A DNA stretch of 64,000 bases from Streptomyces alanosinicus (GTDB taxonomy: Bacteria > Actinomycetota > Actinomycetes > Streptomycetales > Streptomycetaceae): contig NZ_BMVG01000008.1 of assembly GCF_014650595.1 (NCBI RefSeq), forward strand, positions 62,001-126,000. Reading direction: 5' to 3'. Position numbers and translations under genes: made by a program. Of the stretch, positions 1 through 8,487 are shown piece by piece (position 1 is the stretch's first letter; the number at the start of each line of letters is the position of its first letter). The notes under the pieces are model-generated. The model searched no databases, was not told where the DNA came from, and saw only the letters and a program-made list of their open reading frames with translations.

Positions 1-93
1 CGTTGCACGGCCGTTCGGCCGGAGTCAACGGAGCGGGGAAGGTGAGCCGCCGCCGCGCCGCCCCGCGTCCGTATCGCACAAACCGTTCAGCGC

Positions 94-116
94 GATCACT
101 TTGATTGAATGTGATC
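94..116. promoter_or_regulatory. Inverted repeat upstream of the AttH-like gene
   Basis: GATCAC and GTGATC (6-bp perfect arms, 11-bp A/T-rich spacer) lie 35 bp before the start of the lipocalin-like gene. This is the only A/T-rich stretch in the first 150 bases, so it probably overlaps the promoter and may be a dimer operator. No regulator gene is visible on this side. The remaining 1-93 bases hold nothing I can identify. Confidence 0.35.
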
Positions 117-150
117 AGGCGGCAACAGCCGCCCGCTACAAGGAGATTCG

Positions 151-993
151 ATGACCACGACCCGCCCCGCACTGATCGACGCCGCCGGAGATCTCACCCC
201 GACCTCACCCGACAACACGGACTCCTGGTGGTTCTGCGCGAAGGTGCACGACCAGGAGAAGGTCTTCTGGGTGAAGATCCACGCGATGATCATGCAGGGC
301 GGCTGCCTCAGCACAGTGGCCCTGCTGGAGGACGGAGGCGGCCACGCGAGCGGCAGGCACACCGGCGAAGCCGTTGACGATGTGAAGATCTCCGCGGACT
401 CCCTCCATGTGCAGACGTCCGTCCTGACCGTGAGCGGAGATCTGGACCGGCTGGAGATCTCGGGCACGACGGACACCGCGACGATCCGGCTCTCCCTGCG
501 CCGCGAGACACCTGTCCTCTACAACGGCGGCGGTGGGGTGTTCCCCTTCTTCGGCGGGACGACCGGGCAGTACGCGCTGCCCGGCCTGACCACTTCGGGA
601 ACGATCACCGTCGACGGCGTCACTCACCAGGTCGGCGGACACACATGGCTGGACCGGCAGTGGGTCGCCGGCATCACCCAGGCGCCGCGCTTCACCTGGC
701 TCGGGCTCGACCTCGGCGCGGGCCGGTATCTGAGCGTCTGGGACGCCGTGGGAGACGGCACGTCCTGGCTCACACAGGTCACGGCCGACGGCTCGCACCT
801 GGTCACCCACGCCCGGCGCACCGGCCACGACGGGCACTGGGTACTGACCGTGCCCGCCCTCGACGCGTCCCTCGACATCACCCATCAGGCACTCGCCAGC
901 GCGGAGGGCGCGTACACCGGCGCATGCCGGGTGACCGGCACGCTCGCGGGCGAGGCGGTCACCGGACACGGCTTCACGGATGTCATCGGCTGA
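151..993 (+). CDS. AttH/CrtC-like lipocalin-fold protein
   Basis: A 280-residue protein that looks like the AttH/hydroxyneurosporene synthase (CrtC)-like lipocalin family. The supporting signature is the run GGHTWLDRQWV near residue 155, the conserved W-x-D-R-Q-W element of the family, followed by a second beta-rich half that starts TWLGLDLGAGRYLSVWD. No signal peptide or membrane segment is seen, so it is predicted cytoplasmic. CrtC members hydrate carotenoids, but most actinobacterial homologues have no known substrate, and there are no carotenoid genes nearby, so no reaction is assigned. The ATG start is supported by AGGAG 6 bases upstream. It converges on the YbdK-type ligase gene with about 30 bp between the two stops. 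Confidence 0.72.
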   Translation: MTTTRPALIDAAGDLTPTSPDNTDSWWFCAKVHDQEKVFWVKIHAMIMQGGCLSTVALLEDGGGHASGRHTGEAVDDVKISADSLHVQTSVLTVSGDLDRLEISGTTDTATIRLSLRRETPVLYNGGGGVFPFFGGTTGQYALPGLTTSGTITVDGVTHQVGGHTWLDRQWVAGITQAPRFTWLGLDLGAGRYLSVWDAVGDGTSWLTQVTADGSHLVTHARRTGHDGHWVLTVPALDASLDITHQALASAEGAYTGACRVTGTLAGEAVTGHGFTDVIG

Positions 994-1026
994 CACCGCT
1001 CGGGACTTCGCCCGCCCTGCTCCGGC

Positions 1027-2196
1027 TCACGGAAGCTCTACGGCGAGGTCGTCGACCACGGCCCGCAGGCCGGCCGCGTGCTGGCGCGCGACACGTCTCT
1101 GGCGAGCGGAGCCCGATCCGTTGAGCTGGACGTCGCTCAGCCAGTCGCCGACGCGCTGGTCGTCGCCGTGCCGGCTGAGGTGTGGCTCCGCCCGTTTCCA
1201 CAGTTCCTCGATCAGCCGGCCGACGGCCATGGGTCCACCGTCGCGGACATGGGTGCCGGGCAGGGTGCCGGTCGGACCGTGCCGGGCGGCCTGCCAGCTC
1301 GCGGCGCGGAGCAGCAGGTCCGGGACCTCCGGTGCGCGTTCACCGGCGCGTACCGCCTCGACGGCGTGGCCGACGAGAGCGCGGACGAGCAGCGCGTAGG
1401 CGGTGGTGGTCGCGGCGTCGGGCATCACGTCCGCGACGCGTACCTCAAGGGTGGGCAGGTGCGCCGAGGGCCGGATGTGCCAGTAGAGCATGGCCGGATC
1501 CATCGCCGCACCGGTGGCCACGAGTTGGTCGACCAGCCAGGCGTAGTGGGCCGTGCCTCGCAGATAGGGCGGAGGTCCCGCCGAGGGCCACCGGCTCCAG
1601 ACCATCGAGCGCCAGCTCGCGTATCCGGTGTCCACCCCGTCGCTGTACGGCGAGTTGGCGGTGAGGGCCAGCAGCAGGGGCATCCAGCCCCGTAGGTGGT
1701 TGACCGCCTGTATCGCCTCCTCCCGGTCGGCCACGCCGACGTGCACATGGCAGGAGTTCACGCCCTGCCCGTGGACCACGGGCCCGAAGCGGCGTGCGAG
1801 GGCGCGGTAGCGTGGCTGGTCGAGGACGGGCGGCGGCCCGGGGCGGCCGAGGACGGCCATGCCGCTGGGCACCAGCAGGCAGTCGTGCTCGGCCGCGGCC
1901 GCCGCCGCGCCGGCGCGTAATCGAAGGATTTCCGACTCCAGTTCGACGGCGGTGCGGCACACCGCGCTCACCGTCTCCACCTGGGACTGGGACAGTTCGG
2001 GAGTGACATGCGGTCCGCCGAGGTGGGCCCGGGCGGCGCCCACGACGGAAGGGGCCCGGTACACAGCCGACCTGCTGTGCCGGTCCGCCAGGACGAACTC
2101 CTCCTCCACCCCGACCGTCGGCGGTGCGCTCGCCTCCGGCGGGAAGGCGGGTCCGCCGGCGACGGCAGGTGTCATGGCATCAAACGGCTCTGGCAC
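1027..2196 (-). CDS. Carboxylate-amine ligase, YbdK/GCS2 family
   Basis: A 389-residue member of the glutamate-cysteine ligase family 2 (YbdK type). It carries the ATP/metal-binding GVEEEFVLAD motif near residue 29 and the downstream HVHVGV and WHIRPSAHLPTLEVRVAD blocks of this fold. Family members make gamma-glutamyl or other amide bonds using ATP; the natural substrate of the actinobacterial YbdK group is unsettled, so I do not call it gshA or egtA. The GTG start at 2196 has GGAAGGGG about 7 bases upstream; the ATG seven codons further in lacks such a site. Length is normal for the family. It is transcribed alone, convergent with the AttH-like gene and divergent from the DUF4177 gene. Confidence 0.82.
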   Translation of the reverse strand: MPEPFDAMTPAVAGGPAFPPEASAPPTVGVEEEFVLADRHSRSAVYRAPSVVGAARAHLGGPHVTPELSQSQVETVSAVCRTAVELESEILRLRAGAAAAAAEHDCLLVPSGMAVLGRPGPPPVLDQPRYRALARRFGPVVHGQGVNSCHVHVGVADREEAIQAVNHLRGWMPLLLALTANSPYSDGVDTGYASWRSMVWSRWPSAGPPPYLRGTAHYAWLVDQLVATGAAMDPAMLYWHIRPSAHLPTLEVRVADVMPDAATTTAYALLVRALVGHAVEAVRAGERAPEVPDLLLRAASWQAARHGPTGTLPGTHVRDGGPMAVGRLIEELWKRAEPHLSRHGDDQRVGDWLSDVQLNGSGSARQRRVARQHAAGLRAVVDDLAVELP

Positions 2197-2472
2197 GTCC
2201 AGCCCCTTCCGGAGCAGCGCATGGGCCGCTCACTGCCGAACAACGGGTGGGAAGGGCCATGCTGCGGCTTCGACGAGGCCGCGGCAAGCGGTTGCCCGGC
2301 CAGCATCGCGCCGCGCCGGCCGGCCGTGACCCATGGGACCGGCACGGATCTCCGGGAGCTGTGCGTCCCCTGTTTCTTCTCTGCCGGGATTCCTCCGGCC
2401 GCAGGCAATGATGGTTAGCTTGCCCCGGTCTTCGGACCATCACCCGCCCGGCATTCAGGAGGACTCCGCCCC

Positions 2473-2688
2473 ATGAGCAACGGATACGCGTACGAGTACA
2501 AGGTCGTCACCTTCCGGGAGTCGCTGATCGGCGACGCCTTGGACAGCGACAAGCTGGAGAAGGTTCTGAACAAGCACGCCGAGGACGGCTGGGGCCTCAA
2601 GGCCATCACCTCCGCCGACGTCAAGGGCCGCATAGGGCCCGGCGCCGTGGAGGGACTGCTGCTGACCTTCGAGCGCCCGCGCGCGTAA
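2473..2688 (+). CDS. DUF4177 domain small protein
   Basis: A 71-residue protein that fits DUF4177: the N-terminal YEYKVVTF strand, a central helix around KLEKVLNKHAEDGW, then a short beta strand GLLLTFERP. The function of the family is unknown; the fold is a small alpha/beta ferredoxin-like module, often one per Streptomyces locus. The ATG is preceded by AGGAGG with about 10 bases of spacing. A possible promoter element TTAGCT lies roughly 55 bases upstream. A GC-rich hairpin follows the stop, so it is probably monocistronic. The 276 bp between this gene and the ligase contain no other convincing gene. Confidence 0.75.
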   Translation: MSNGYAYEYKVVTFRESLIGDALDSDKLEKVLNKHAEDGWGLKAITSADVKGRIGPGAVEGLLLTFERPRA

Positions 2689-2706
2689 CGCCCGGAGCCG
2701 GCCGGA

Positions 2707-2731
2707 GGCCGCCGTGCCCTGGACGGCGGCC
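2707..2731 (+). terminator. Hairpin after DUF4177 gene
   Basis: A perfect 9-bp stem (GGCCGCCGT / ACGGCGGCC) with a 7-base loop starts 19 bases after the DUF4177 stop codon. There is no U-tract, as is usual in Streptomyces, so its role as a terminator is inferred from strength and position. Confidence 0.5.
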
Positions 2732-2805
2732 CCGTCCGGCCTCCGGCGGCCCCGTCCGACTCTCGGGCGGCCGCGTCAGGTCTCCGGCGGCCCGGTCCGC
2801 GTCCG
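2725..2805. repeat. Four imperfect 20-bp tandem repeats
   Basis: Four consecutive units of about 20 bp, each beginning GGCGGCC, fill the gap between the DUF4177 terminator and the phosphatase gene. The first two are nearly identical and the last two have diverged. They look like slippage-derived sequence; no coding or regulatory meaning is evident. Confidence 0.55.
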
Positions 2806-2909
2806 GCGCCGATGGATGCCCCGCGGCCTGCGCAGATGCCCGGGGCGGCGGCCCGAGGACACTCCCGGGTCCATGTGAGACCGTGGTGTGAGGAAGCCCG
2901 CCTGCGGAT

Positions 2910-5369
2910 GTGGCAGACACGATGGATCTCAGGGACCTTGCCGAGACGCACCGGGGCGATCCGTTCGGCATCACGTCTGCCGCGGTCGCCCTCGTGGACG
3001 TCGACGGCCTGATCCGGCGCTGGAGCCGGCGGGCGGAAGATCTCCTCGGGTATCCGGCGTCCAGCGTGCTGGGCCAACCCGTGGCCTCCCTCCTCCCGGG
3101 CGCGGACGCCTCGGTGTCCGCCCTGGCCTCGGCCCAGCGCGTCGGCGAGGGCTGGGAGGGCCTGGTCACCGTGCGTCACTGTGCGGGGCACCCGGTCGAA
3201 CTGGCCGTACGGGCGTGTCCGCTGCCCGCGGAGCAGGGATCCGGCTGGCTCGCCGTGGCGTGTGAGGTCTCGGACGCACGCCGTTGGGAACTGGATCAGG
3301 CGGTGCTGCGCGGCCTGCTGGAGGAGTCACCGATCGGCATCGCCGTCCTCGACAGCGAACTGCGCTTCCAGTGGGTGAACCAGGTACTGGCCGCCATGGA
3401 GGGCCTGCCGGCCACCCCCGGGGGCCGTCACGCGGCAACGGCCCTCGGTCCGGTGCAGGTGCCGTCGGCCGTGGACTGGCAGGCGCGCCAGGCGCTGATA
3501 TCGGGCCACGCCACACCGGCCGTGGAACATGTGCCGCCCGCGCACGGCAGATCCCGCCGAGATGCGCAGGGCCATCTCAGGCTCCGCTCGTCGTTCCCGC
3601 TGCGGGACGACGACGGCAAGACGCTCGGGGTGTGCCACACCGCGGTCGACTTCACCGCCCAGGACCGGGCTCGTGAGCGGCTCGCGCTGGTCAACGAGGC
3701 GGCCCAGCGCATCGGCACCACCCTGGACCTCGACCGCACGGTGGCCGAACTCGCCGAGGTCCTCGTGCCACAGCTCGCCGACTTCGTGGCGATCGACCTC
3801 TTCCAGGGCGTCCTCGCGGCAGGGGATCTCACCCCGGGACCGGTCACCGGAGGCACACTCCGTCGGGCGGCGCATGTGTCGGTCCACAAGGAACAGCCGG
3901 AAGCGATCGTTGCCATCGGGGAGCCCACCAGGTATCCGTCCAAGTCCCCGCAACGCCGTTGCCTGTCCACGGGCCGGCCGATCCTCGATCCGGTGCTGAA
4001 CCAGACGACCTGGTGGCTGGCCGGTGATCCGCAGCGCCTGTCCAAGCTCGTCCGTATCGGTGTGCACACACACCTGGTGGTGCCGCTGCGGGCCCGGGGC
4101 ACGACCATGGGGGTGGTCACGCTGCTGCGCTGGGACAACCCCAACCCGTTCGACGAGGACGACCTGCTGCTCGTGGAGGAGCTGGTGGCGCGGGCCGCGG
4201 TGTGCGTGGACAACGCCCGGCGTTTTGTGCGCGAGCACCATGCCGCCCTCGCTCTCCAGACCAGCCTGCTGCCGCCCGATCTGCCCGACCACTGCGCCGT
4301 CGAGGTCGCCTACCGCTATCTGCCGACCGATGCGGAGGCCGGTGTGGGCGGCGACTGGTTCGATGTCATCCCGCTGTCCGGTGCCCGCGTCGCCCTGGTC
4401 GTCGGGGACGTCGTCGGCCACGGCATCCACGCCGCGGCCAGCATGGGCCGGCTGCGTGCGGCCGTACAGACCCTCGCCGACCTGGATCTGCCGCCGGACG
4501 AACTGCTCGCCCATGTCGACGACCTGGTGCTGCGCCTCGCGGACGAGGCGGAAGCGGCCACGGACGGGCCGATGGTGATCGGCGCGACCTGCGTCTACGC
4601 GGTCTACGACCCGATCTCGCGGAAACTCACGGTGGCGCGTGCCGGACATCCCACTCCCGCCATCGCCCACCTCAGCGAGCCGGTGGAACTGCCCGACATC
4701 CCGGCCGGTCCCCCGCTGGGACTGGGCGGTCTGCCCTTCGAGTCGGCCGAGATCGAGTTGGAGGAGGGCAGTGTCGTCGCCCTCTACACCGACGGCCTGA
4801 TCGAGGCCTCGGACCGCGATGTCGACGTGGGCTTCGAGCGTCTCTGCTTCGCCCTGGCCCATCCCGACCGGCCGCTGGAGGAGATCTGCGACACGATGGT
4901 GCGCATTCTGCTACCGGACCATCCGCACGACGACGTCGCGTTCCTCATCGCCCGGACCCGCGCCCTGCCCCCGGACCGCGTCGCCTCCTGGGAGGTGCCC
5001 GCCGATCCCCAGGCGGTGCACGAGGCACGTGACAACACCGTGCGGCAGCTGGCCGCATGGGGTCTGCAGGACATCGCCTTCACCACCGAACTGATCGTCA
5101 GCGAGCTGATCACCAACGCCATCACGCATGCCTGCGGACCGATCGGCCTGCGGCTGATTCACGAACGGTCGCTCATCTGTGAGGTGTCGGACGCCAGCAA
5201 CACCTCGCCCCATATGCGCCGTGCCCACAACACCGACGAGGGCGGACGAGGGCTCTTCCTGGTCGCGCAGGTCGCCCAGCGCTGGGGCACCCGGTACACC
5301 GAGACGGGCAAGACCATCTGGGCGGAGCAGCAACTGCCCGCCAAGGCCGCCGACGCCGACTGCGACTGA
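2910..5369 (+). CDS. SpoIIE-family serine phosphatase with PAS, GAF and HATPase domains
   Basis: An 819-residue multidomain regulator. In order: a PAS domain (about 15-125), a second PAS domain (about 137-255, LLEESPIGIAVLDSEL), a GAF domain (about 265-440), a SpoIIE/PP2C phosphatase domain (about 460-690) with the metal-binding GGDWFDV and VVGDVVGHG motifs, and a C-terminal GHKL ATPase of the anti-sigma kinase type (about 700-810) with an N-box near SELITNAITHA and a G-box at GGRGLFLV. This layout typically controls anti-sigma-factor antagonist phosphorylation in response to small-molecule, light or redox cues. No STAS or sigma partner is in the window. No transmembrane segment is seen, so it is cytoplasmic. 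The start is uncertain: GTG 2910 or ATG 2922, neither with an ideally spaced ribosome site. Confidence 0.9.
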   Translation: MADTMDLRDLAETHRGDPFGITSAAVALVDVDGLIRRWSRRAEDLLGYPASSVLGQPVASLLPGADASVSALASAQRVGEGWEGLVTVRHCAGHPVELAVRACPLPAEQGSGWLAVACEVSDARRWELDQAVLRGLLEESPIGIAVLDSELRFQWVNQVLAAMEGLPATPGGRHAATALGPVQVPSAVDWQARQALISGHATPAVEHVPPAHGRSRRDAQGHLRLRSSFPLRDDDGKTLGVCHTAVDFTAQDRARERLALVNEAAQRIGTTLDLDRTVAELAEVLVPQLADFVAIDLFQGVLAAGDLTPGPVTGGTLRRAAHVSVHKEQPEAIVAIGEPTRYPSKSPQRRCLSTGRPILDPVLNQTTWWLAGDPQRLSKLVRIGVHTHLVVPLRARGTTMGVVTLLRWDNPNPFDEDDLLLVEELVARAAVCVDNARRFVREHHAALALQTSLLPPDLPDHCAVEVAYRYLPTDAEAGVGGDWFDVIPLSGARVALVVGDVVGHGIHAAASMGRLRAAVQTLADLDLPPDELLAHVDDLVLRLADEAEAATDGPMVIGATCVYAVYDPISRKLTVARAGHPTPAIAHLSEPVELPDIPAGPPLGLGGLPFESAEIELEEGSVVALYTDGLIEASDRDVDVGFERLCFALAHPDRPLEEICDTMVRILLPDHPHDDVAFLIARTRALPPDRVASWEVPADPQAVHEARDNTVRQLAAWGLQDIAFTTELIVSELITNAITHACGPIGLRLIHERSLICEVSDASNTSPHMRRAHNTDEGGRGLFLVAQVAQRWGTRYTETGKTIWAEQQLPAKAADADCD

Positions 5370-5370
5370 C

Positions 5371-5442
5371 GGCTCGGCCGGCCGCCGAGCCACGTGACGG
5401 GCTGCCCGGCGGACCGCGGGGTCCCTGCCGGCTGCGGGACCC
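5371..5442. terminator. Two hairpins between convergent genes
   Basis: Directly after the phosphatase stop lies an 8-bp stem GGCTCGGC/GCCGAGCC (5371-5391, 5-base loop). A second stem, GGGTCCC/GGGACCC (5419-5442), sits just before the end of the convergent DUF1330 gene. Together they probably stop transcription from both sides. Confidence 0.6.
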
Positions 5443-5448
5443 ACCACG

Positions 5449-5796
5449 TCAACGCGCGGCGATGGCTTCGAGCATCGTCCGTGCGGTGGCGCTCGCGTCG
5501 TAGTCCTCGCTGACGCCCGGCACCAGGATGATGTCGCCCTCGATGTGTCGCGAGCGCAGGGGCGCGATGGCCTGGTACGCGTCGGAGTCCCACCAGGCGC
5601 GTGCCTGCGCGAACGAGGGGAAGCCGATCACCACGACATGACCGGGCCAGCTGCCCTCCACCACCTCGTGCGGGGTGCCGTGGACGAGGAAGCGGCCGCC
5701 GTACGGCTCGAAGGTGGCGGTGATCCGTGCGATGTACTCGGCGATCTCCGGGTGCGGGGCGGCTTCCTGCAGGTGGGCTATCGCGTAGGCGGTCAT
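5449..5796 (-). CDS. DUF1330 domain protein
   Basis: A 115-residue protein of the DUF1330 family, a dimeric ferredoxin-like alpha+beta barrel. Conserved features are the N-terminal TAYAIAHL strand, RFLVHGTP, GHVVVIGFPSFAQARAWWDS and a final RHIEGDIILVPG strand. The family's activity is unknown. The ATG has GGAAGGA about 8 bases upstream. It is transcribed toward the SpoIIE phosphatase gene and separated from the alpha/beta hydrolase gene (same strand, upstream) by 130 bp, so it may have its own promoter. Confidence 0.85.
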   Translation of the reverse strand: MTAYAIAHLQEAAPHPEIAEYIARITATFEPYGGRFLVHGTPHEVVEGSWPGHVVVIGFPSFAQARAWWDSDAYQAIAPLRSRHIEGDIILVPGVSEDYDASATARTMLEAIAAR

Positions 5797-5926
5797 GGTG
5801 GCGTCCTTCCGGCTGATCGGCTGCTGATGTCCACGATCCTGCCGTCAGGTAGAGCCGCGGTCGATGACCTGTCGGGTAATCGACGCGGGGCGCACGGCGA
5901 GGGCACGGGATGGCCGCATGGCCGGG

Positions 5927-6814
5927 TCACCGGGCGTCGAGGAAGCGCACGAGGTGGGCGGCGACCTCATCCGGTGCCTCCACCTGGGGGTAGTGGCCGA
6001 CGGCGGGCGGTCCGGCGAGTTCGGTCACGGTGGCGGACGGCATGCGCCGGCGGATGCGGGGCAGCACATGGGCACCGCTGATCGGGTCGGCGGGTCCCCA
6101 GAGGAACAGGGTGGGGCCCGGATAGCCCTCCAGCGCCGCGACCCAGCGGGTCTGATGTGTGCGCCGTTCGTCGATATAGCGCAGCAGCCGCGGGGCCAGC
6201 AGGCGGCCCCCGTCGTGGCGGATGCTCTCCCACATCGTGTGCAGATCCTCGTCCGGGACGGGTCGGCCCAGGACCTGGCGCATCGTCGCGCGGAAGCCGC
6301 GCTCGGAGACGGCGTGGGTGAGCAGCGGGCCGAGCGGGCCGTGGAGCAACCGCTGTACGCGCACGGGACGGTGCAGGTCCGGGTAGAGGCCGCCGTTCAG
6401 CCAGGCCATACGGGTGATCCGGGCGGGTCCGCGGGCGAGCAGTTCCTGGGCCACACTGACGCCGTAGTCGTGGGCGACCAGCGCCGTGTCGCCGATGTCG
6501 AGGCGGCGCCACAGGTCCTCCACCAGGTCGGCCTGTTCGAGCACGGAGTAGGTGTGCCGGCGCGGTTTGTCGCTGTGCCCGAAGCCGAGCAGGTCGAAGG
6601 TGGTGACCCGGTGTCCTCGCGCCGCCAGCCGGGGCACGATCGGCGACCAGTCGTGGGAGGAGGTGGGAAAGCCGTGTACGAGCGTCACGGGCGGCCCGGC
6701 TGTGGGACCGTCCTGACGGACGAACAGGGTGTGCCGTCCAGTACGCCCCCGCACGGTGACCCTGCTCCCTCCGCGGACCCAGTGCGCGCTGGAGGGCAGG
6801 GTGTTCTGTGGCAT
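5927..6814 (-). CDS. Alpha/beta hydrolase, epoxide hydrolase/haloalkane dehalogenase-like
   Basis: A 295-residue alpha/beta-hydrolase. It shows the oxyanion motif HGFPTSSHDW, an aspartate nucleophile in the elbow VAHDYGVS (the pattern of epoxide hydrolases and haloalkane dehalogenases rather than serine esterases), and a C-terminal catalytic histidine in VGHYPQVEAP. Substrate is unknown. The ATG at 6814 is chosen because GGGAGA lies 8 bases upstream and because the start overlaps, as TGATG, the stop of a truncated TetR reading frame. The pair was therefore once a regulator-hydrolase operon. An operator-like palindrome survives upstream at 6931-6967. Confidence 0.82.
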   Translation of the reverse strand: MPQNTLPSSAHWVRGGSRVTVRGRTGRHTLFVRQDGPTAGPPVTLVHGFPTSSHDWSPIVPRLAARGHRVTTFDLLGFGHSDKPRRHTYSVLEQADLVEDLWRRLDIGDTALVAHDYGVSVAQELLARGPARITRMAWLNGGLYPDLHRPVRVQRLLHGPLGPLLTHAVSERGFRATMRQVLGRPVPDEDLHTMWESIRHDGGRLLAPRLLRYIDERRTHQTRWVAALEGYPGPTLFLWGPADPISGAHVLPRIRRRMPSATVTELAGPPAVGHYPQVEAPDEVAAHLVRFLDAR

Positions 6815-6950
6815 CAGCGGCTCTCCCGTGTCGCGGCGATCCCGTCCAGCAGACAGCACAGCCCGAGGCCGAACACCCCTCGTCGTCCACGCTGTTGAGC
6901 AGTCCCGCCCGGCCGACGGCGGCTGGAGACGCATTCACCGGACGCACCTT
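6814..6950 (-). pseudogene. C-terminal relic of a TetR-family regulator
   Basis: Reading toward lower coordinates, one frame gives AGLLNSVDDEG. After a shift of one base near 6883 the next frame gives VFGLGLCCLLDGIAA and then a stop. That is the typical C-terminal helix of TetR regulators (D-x-V-F-x-F-G-L-x-x-L-L-D-G-I-A-A). The stop overlaps the hydrolase ATG as TGATG. Only about 40 codons remain and the HTH domain is gone, so the regulator was removed by an internal deletion plus a frameshift. Identification rests on this short motif and on context. Confidence 0.55.
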
Positions 6951-6967
6951 ATGTCTCCGGTGAACGC
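6931..6967. promoter_or_regulatory. Palindromic operator upstream of TetR relic/hydrolase
   Basis: TTCACCGGA (6934-6942) and TCCGGTGAA (6956-6964) are perfect 9-bp inverted arms, extendable to 12 bp with one mismatch, around a 13-bp spacer that contains TTATGT. The form suits a TetR dimer site over a promoter. Its cognate regulator next door is now only a fragment, so the hydrolase may be constitutive or controlled by a paralogue. Confidence 0.55.
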
Positions 6968-7044
6968 GTCACAAGCAAGGGCCGGGTGCGGCCGCCGTCC
7001 CGCTCGGAGTTCTCACGCCCCGTCTCCGGCCGGACGGCCGCGGC

Positions 7045-7509
7045 TCAGCCGGCGAAGACCCTGCCCTGCTTCACGACGTAGTGCGCCGGCTCGGAGCAGC
7101 CGATGGACGGTGTGATCAGCAGGCTCACGGTGAGCGGCGCGGGCTCCGTGCTCGCGGTCGAGAACTGGCAGACTGCGCCGCTGCCGGTGAGCGGGTACCA
7201 GAACCAGCCGTCGACGTCGCCCACGGTGACCCGGTCGGGCTCCTTCCAGGTGCCGTCGGTGTGCGTGTAGACCTGCAGCCGCACGGAGGCCGCGTACGGG
7301 TCCTCGGGCGACCGCAGCGCGGTCAGCGTGACCTTGTAGTCGCCGCCGAGGACGGAGGAGGCGATCACCTGGTTCCGTGGCGCCGCGGTCCGGGCGCCGG
7401 CGGCTCCGGCACTCGCGGCTCCAGCGCTCGCGGCTCCGAGGCCGGCCGCCAGGAGGAGTGTGCAGGCCGCGGTCGCGACGCCGCGGGTGTGTCGACGGAC
7501 AACGTTCAT
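7045..7509 (-). CDS. Small secreted protein of unknown function
   Basis: A 154-residue preprotein. Residues 1-35 form a Sec-type signal: basic MNVVRRHTRG, then an alanine/leucine hydrophobic core, then small residues (ASAGAASAG) suitable for signal peptidase. The mature part is beta-rich with DYKVTLTALRSP, VRLQVYTHTDGTW and GWFWYPLTGSGAVCQF, and holds two cysteines (VCQF and IGCSEP) that could form a disulfide. I do not recognise a named family; similar short exported proteins are common in Streptomyces. ATG 7509 has GGGGGAA 6 bases upstream, which favours it over the ATG ten codons earlier. It is probably monocistronic. Confidence 0.7.
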   Translation of the reverse strand: MNVVRRHTRGVATAACTLLLAAGLGAASAGAASAGAAGARTAAPRNQVIASSVLGGDYKVTLTALRSPEDPYAASVRLQVYTHTDGTWKEPDRVTVGDVDGWFWYPLTGSGAVCQFSTASTEPAPLTVSLLITPSIGCSEPAHYVVKQGRVFAG

Positions 7510-7612
7510 GTCTTCCCCCATGAGTACAACCTGGTCCAAAGAGCCGGATCGGCTCGTACGGTGACAAAGGCCAGCGACCTGGCTCCACGGTTGTACGGCG
7601 GTCGGACAACGG

Positions 7613-8230
7613 TCAGAGGCCGGTGACCAACCCGTCGAGCGGGGCGGGGACTTGGCCGGGGCCGAGGGCCTCGACGAGGACGCGGCCGTAGCGGATCTTG
7701 CGGCCCTTCTTCGTGCCGAGGAAGCGCCGCAATTGCCGCTGCGCGGTGCGCCCCTGCTGTGCGGGCTGGTGCAGAAAGGTCTGCAGGGCCCGCACGTCGC
7801 CCTCTGCCCGGACGAGTTCCGCCACCCGTGTCACACCCAGTGCCCGGATGAGTTCGTCCTCCAGGTCCGCCGCGCAGACGAAGAAACCCTGCTCTGCCGC
7901 ACCGGCCTGCTCCAGGGCACGGGCGTAGTAGCGGCGCTCCGCCGCGTCGCACAGCCCGGTCAGGCGGAGCCCCAGGCCGGGCGGCCCGAGCAGGCGGGCG
8001 AAGCGCCCGACACTCATCGCGCCGCCCATCGGAAGGACACAGACTCCTTCGGCCGCGAGATTCCGGCCGCGGCGCCCGGCCAGCGCGTTGACCGCCGCGG
8101 CATCGCTCGGCCCTTCGAGCAGGACGGCCGTGCGGACGGACAGCCGCCCGGCCAGCTCGTGCGCGAGGTCGCCGGAGTCACCGGCCGCCCACCCGATGAC
8201 CGCCTCCCGGAACGCCGCCATGTCAGACAT
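7613..8230 (-). CDS. TOPRIM domain protein (OLD-family-like, no ATPase)
   Basis: A 205-residue protein with a TOPRIM-like core: the hydrophobic strand TAVLLEGPSDAAAV (glutamate followed by S-D, as in OLD nucleases and DnaG), then GVCVLPMGGAM and RLTGLCDAAERRY supplying a further acidic residue. C-terminal basic stretch GTKKGRKIRYGRVLVEAL. In OLD-family nucleases this domain is joined to an ABC-type ATPase; here it stands alone, a form seen in many actinomycetes with unknown role (nucleotidyl transferase/hydrolase is only predicted). No ribosome site is obvious before the ATG. The 257 bp between it and the SDR gene hold nothing recognisable. Confidence 0.7.
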   Translation of the reverse strand: MSDMAAFREAVIGWAAGDSGDLAHELAGRLSVRTAVLLEGPSDAAAVNALAGRRGRNLAAEGVCVLPMGGAMSVGRFARLLGPPGLGLRLTGLCDAAERRYYARALEQAGAAEQGFFVCAADLEDELIRALGVTRVAELVRAEGDVRALQTFLHQPAQQGRTAQRQLRRFLGTKKGRKIRYGRVLVEALGPGQVPAPLDGLVTGL

Positions 8231-8487
8231 GAGACGAGCGTCCGCCGTTCGCGCTCACCATGCCAGCGATTATCGGGAGGCATGGCGCGGATGTGCACTC
8301 GGCCTGCTGAGACCGCGTGAGCGCGCTGTAGCGGCGGTCGTGGCGCGGCGGTGCTTATGTCACGCAGGGAGACCGTCGACGAGCTGATCGCCGAGCAGGG
8401 GCAGCGAGGCGACCGGTCGGCCTGGCCCCACCGCATCCGCCCGACCACCGCACGCGCCCCCGTCATCCGTGCCCTACAGGGCGGCGC

